In this document: positions 62,642 through 64,000 of the stretch, piece by piece
How the letters are laid out: every line of letters begins with the position of its first letter
Position numbering within the stretch: the stretch's first letter is position 1
NCBI RefSeq assembly: GCF_022063185.1
Contig: NZ_CP091913.1
Coordinates: 6,239,141-6,303,140, forward strand
Length of the DNA: 64,000 nt
Reading direction: 5' to 3'
From: Nostoc sp. UHCC 0870
Lineage (GTDB): Bacteria > Cyanobacteriota > Cyanobacteriia > Cyanobacteriales > Nostocaceae
Program-made: the position numbers and the translations under genes
The notes under the pieces: model-generated
What the model was told of the DNA's origin: nothing
Seen by the model: only the letters and a program-made list of their open reading frames with translations
The model's database searches: none

Positions 62642-63724
62642 ATGGCTAGAAATAAACAGAAATCATCTAGGTTGAATTGTAATCATTCTACCCAAACTAG
62701 GTGTCCTATATGTTGTGTTATCCCGCCGCATATGCTGGAAAATGTGGCGGTGAATGGTACAGAACAGCAGCGCAATTGGGCTTTCAACACATTAAATCTT
62801 TCGGCACAGTTGCGTGGACGTAGAGACATCATTGGAAATATTTCTTTTGCACCTTCTCCTGGGGAAAAAAGCCGCACAGTATATGATGCTAAAAATCTTC
62901 AGCAACTACCAGGAACTATAGTACGCAGTGAAGGTGATCCCCCTAGCAATGATGAAGCAGTAGACGAAGCCTATGATGCGGCTGGTGCGACTTATGATTT
63001 GTTTTATGAACTATTTGAGCGCAATTCCATTGATAATAAGGGGCTGCGTTTAGATTCAACAGTGCATTATGGTGTGAAATACGAAAACGCCTTTTGGAAT
63101 GGCGACCAAATGGTTTACGGTGATGGTGATGGAGAATTATTTGACCGTTTTACTAAGTGTATTGATGTGATTGCACATGAGTTAACGCATGGTGTAACTC
63201 AGTATGAAGCAGCGTTGATATATTATGGCGAACCAGGGGCTTTAAATGAATCCTTCTCTGATGTGTTTGGTGCTTTGGTGAAACAGAGGGTAAAAAATCA
63301 GACAGTTGAAGAAGCTGACTGGATTATTGGAGAGGGTTTACTGATGCCAACTGTCAAAGGTATGGGTATTCGCTCTATGAAAGAGCCAGGCACAGCATAT
63401 GATGATCCTGTATTGGGTAAAGACCCCCAACCTGGCCATGTTAAAGACCAATATACTGGCTGGGCTGATAATGGTGGGGTGCATATCAACTCAGGTATTC
63501 CCAACCGTGCTTTCTATCTAGCTGCGATGGAAATAGGCGGTTACGCTTGGGAGAAGGCAGGTAAAATTTGGTATATTGCTTTGTGCGATCGCCTGCGTTC
63601 TAAAGCTGATTTTAAAAAAGCTGCTGATGTTACTGTGCAAATAGCTAGCGAACTCTACGGGGATGGGAGTAGAGAACATCAAGCAGTACAGAATGCTTGG
63701 CAACAGGTGGGAGTTTTAAGTTAA
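62642..63724 (+). CDS. M4-family (protealysin-like) zinc metallopeptidase
   Basis: 360 residues. The zinc motif HELTH (near residue 180), the third ligand in GALNESFSDVFG and the active-site region DNGGVHINSGIPNRAFYLAA (His) mark an M4 thermolysin-family enzyme. There is no classical signal peptide and the N-terminal propeptide is short, with CPICCVIPPHMLENVAVNGT, the PPxML motif of protealysin-type M4 enzymes. It could remain intracellular. ATG at 62642 after AAAGGAG. No clear link to the NACHT gene upstream, from which it is 715 bases away. Confidence 0.92.
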   Translation: MARNKQKSSRLNCNHSTQTRCPICCVIPPHMLENVAVNGTEQQRNWAFNTLNLSAQLRGRRDIIGNISFAPSPGEKSRTVYDAKNLQQLPGTIVRSEGDPPSNDEAVDEAYDAAGATYDLFYELFERNSIDNKGLRLDSTVHYGVKYENAFWNGDQMVYGDGDGELFDRFTKCIDVIAHELTHGVTQYEAALIYYGEPGALNESFSDVFGALVKQRVKNQTVEEADWIIGEGLLMPTVKGMGIRSMKEPGTAYDDPVLGKDPQPGHVKDQYTGWADNGGVHINSGIPNRAFYLAAMEIGGYAWEKAGKIWYIALCDRLRSKADFKKAADVTVQIASELYGDGSREHQAVQNAWQQVGVLS

Positions 63725-64000
63725 TTCGTAATGGGCTGCGCCCCGCTACGCTAACGTAATTCGTAATTCGTAATTGAAATATGAATTATGAATTTTTTAG
63801 GAATTGGTCTTTATAAGGCGCGATGTATTGCGTTTCTAGTTTTGCTAGAGTGGGTTTGAGTATTTATCGTACATTCAAGGGTTTAAGACCCCTACGTCTA
63901 CACGTAGTATCAGTTGAGTTGGGGTTTAAATCCCCGACTCCAACTGTCTTTAATTTTGAATTTTGAATTTTGAATTTTGAATTGTTAACCCTCTCAACCA
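63725..64000. repeat. Repeat-rich end of window
   Basis: Contains a CTGCGCCCCGCTACGCTAAC repeat, CGTAATT heptamers, the dispersed repeat copy 63861-63953 (matching the split copy at 51675-51994), and ATTTTGA heptamers (about 63951-63982). No gene seen. Confidence 0.7.

Noticed and set aside
62642..63724. M4 peptidase as the effector partner of the NACHT protein
   Set aside because: A 715-base spacer, its own ribosome binding site and leader hairpin, and a complete M4 enzyme; no evidence of one operon.
1..64000. tRNA, rRNA or tmRNA genes
   Set aside because: No cloverleaf-like T-loop plus acceptor arrangement or rRNA core sequence was recognised on reading; a covariance-model scan would be decisive.

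Overview
The window comes from a filamentous, heterocyst-forming cyanobacterium of the Nostoc/Anabaena type. The evidence is hetR (master regulator of heterocyst differentiation), a PatX-type RGSGR peptide gene, apcF (phycobilisome linker-core subunit), gifA next to glnA, frequent GCGATCGC (HIP1) palindromes, and many heptanucleotide STRR tracts of the kind known from heterocystous cyanobacteria. The species cannot be fixed from this sequence alone. I recognised no tRNA, rRNA or CRISPR array.

Layout. 1-5 kb: the 5' part of rpoB, tatD and rpsT on the minus strand, then hisD and a solo TnpB element. 5.6-13.5 kb: a universal stress protein, a mazEF-type toxin-antitoxin pair, hslO, a long membrane-anchored helical-repeat protein, fructosamine kinase and an M16 peptidase. 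13.6-15.8 kb: an unusual AT-rich pair, a membrane/coiled-coil protein and an LRAT-domain protein with a glycine-zipper tail. 16-34 kb: mostly housekeeping genes (a desaturase-like FAD enzyme, mltA, DUF72, crtH, upp, a YtxH-like protein, YggT, O-methyltransferase, SDR, ctpA, YdcF-like, lipoate ligase, YbjN, moaA, rpsD), with many STRR tracts between them. 35-38.2 kb: an exported Cys-rich protein, aqpZ and 1.5 kb of decayed sequence. 38-57.3 kb: a development and nitrogen-control region (hetR, patX, gifA, glnA, apcF) mixed with a DMT-type transporter fusion, a PiT phosphate transporter broken by a heptamer tract, a PIN/HTH pair, a Ser/Thr kinase, and a DUF4365/HicA-like pair. 57.4-61.9 kb: a large NACHT-WD40 protein with 14 nearly identical WD repeats. 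62.6-63.7 kb: an M4 (protealysin-like) metallopeptidase.

How the genes connect. HetR and its candidate RGSGR inhibitor PatX lie 12 kb apart, and both have a TCCGGA (DIF1-type) hexamer in the promoter region. The hetR hexamer lies where it would serve the heterocyst-specific start site known from Anabaena 7120. glnA and gifA, its protein inhibitor, each carry a perfect GTA-N8-TAC NtcA box. The glnA box has class II activator spacing, whereas the gifA box is upstream of a gene normally repressed by NtcA.

Most worth a second look: (1) the NACHT-WD40 protein, in which DNA-level repeat identity is combined with variation at a few fixed repeat positions, as in fungal HNWD incompatibility genes; (2) the PiT transporter, where losing exactly one heptamer restores a full-length frame, so it may be an on/off contingency locus; (3) the hetR/patX promoter pair; (4) the LRAT plus membrane-protein pair and the DUF4365/HicA-like pair as possible conflict systems; (5) an orphan promoter-hairpin-terminator unit upstream of the SDR gene.
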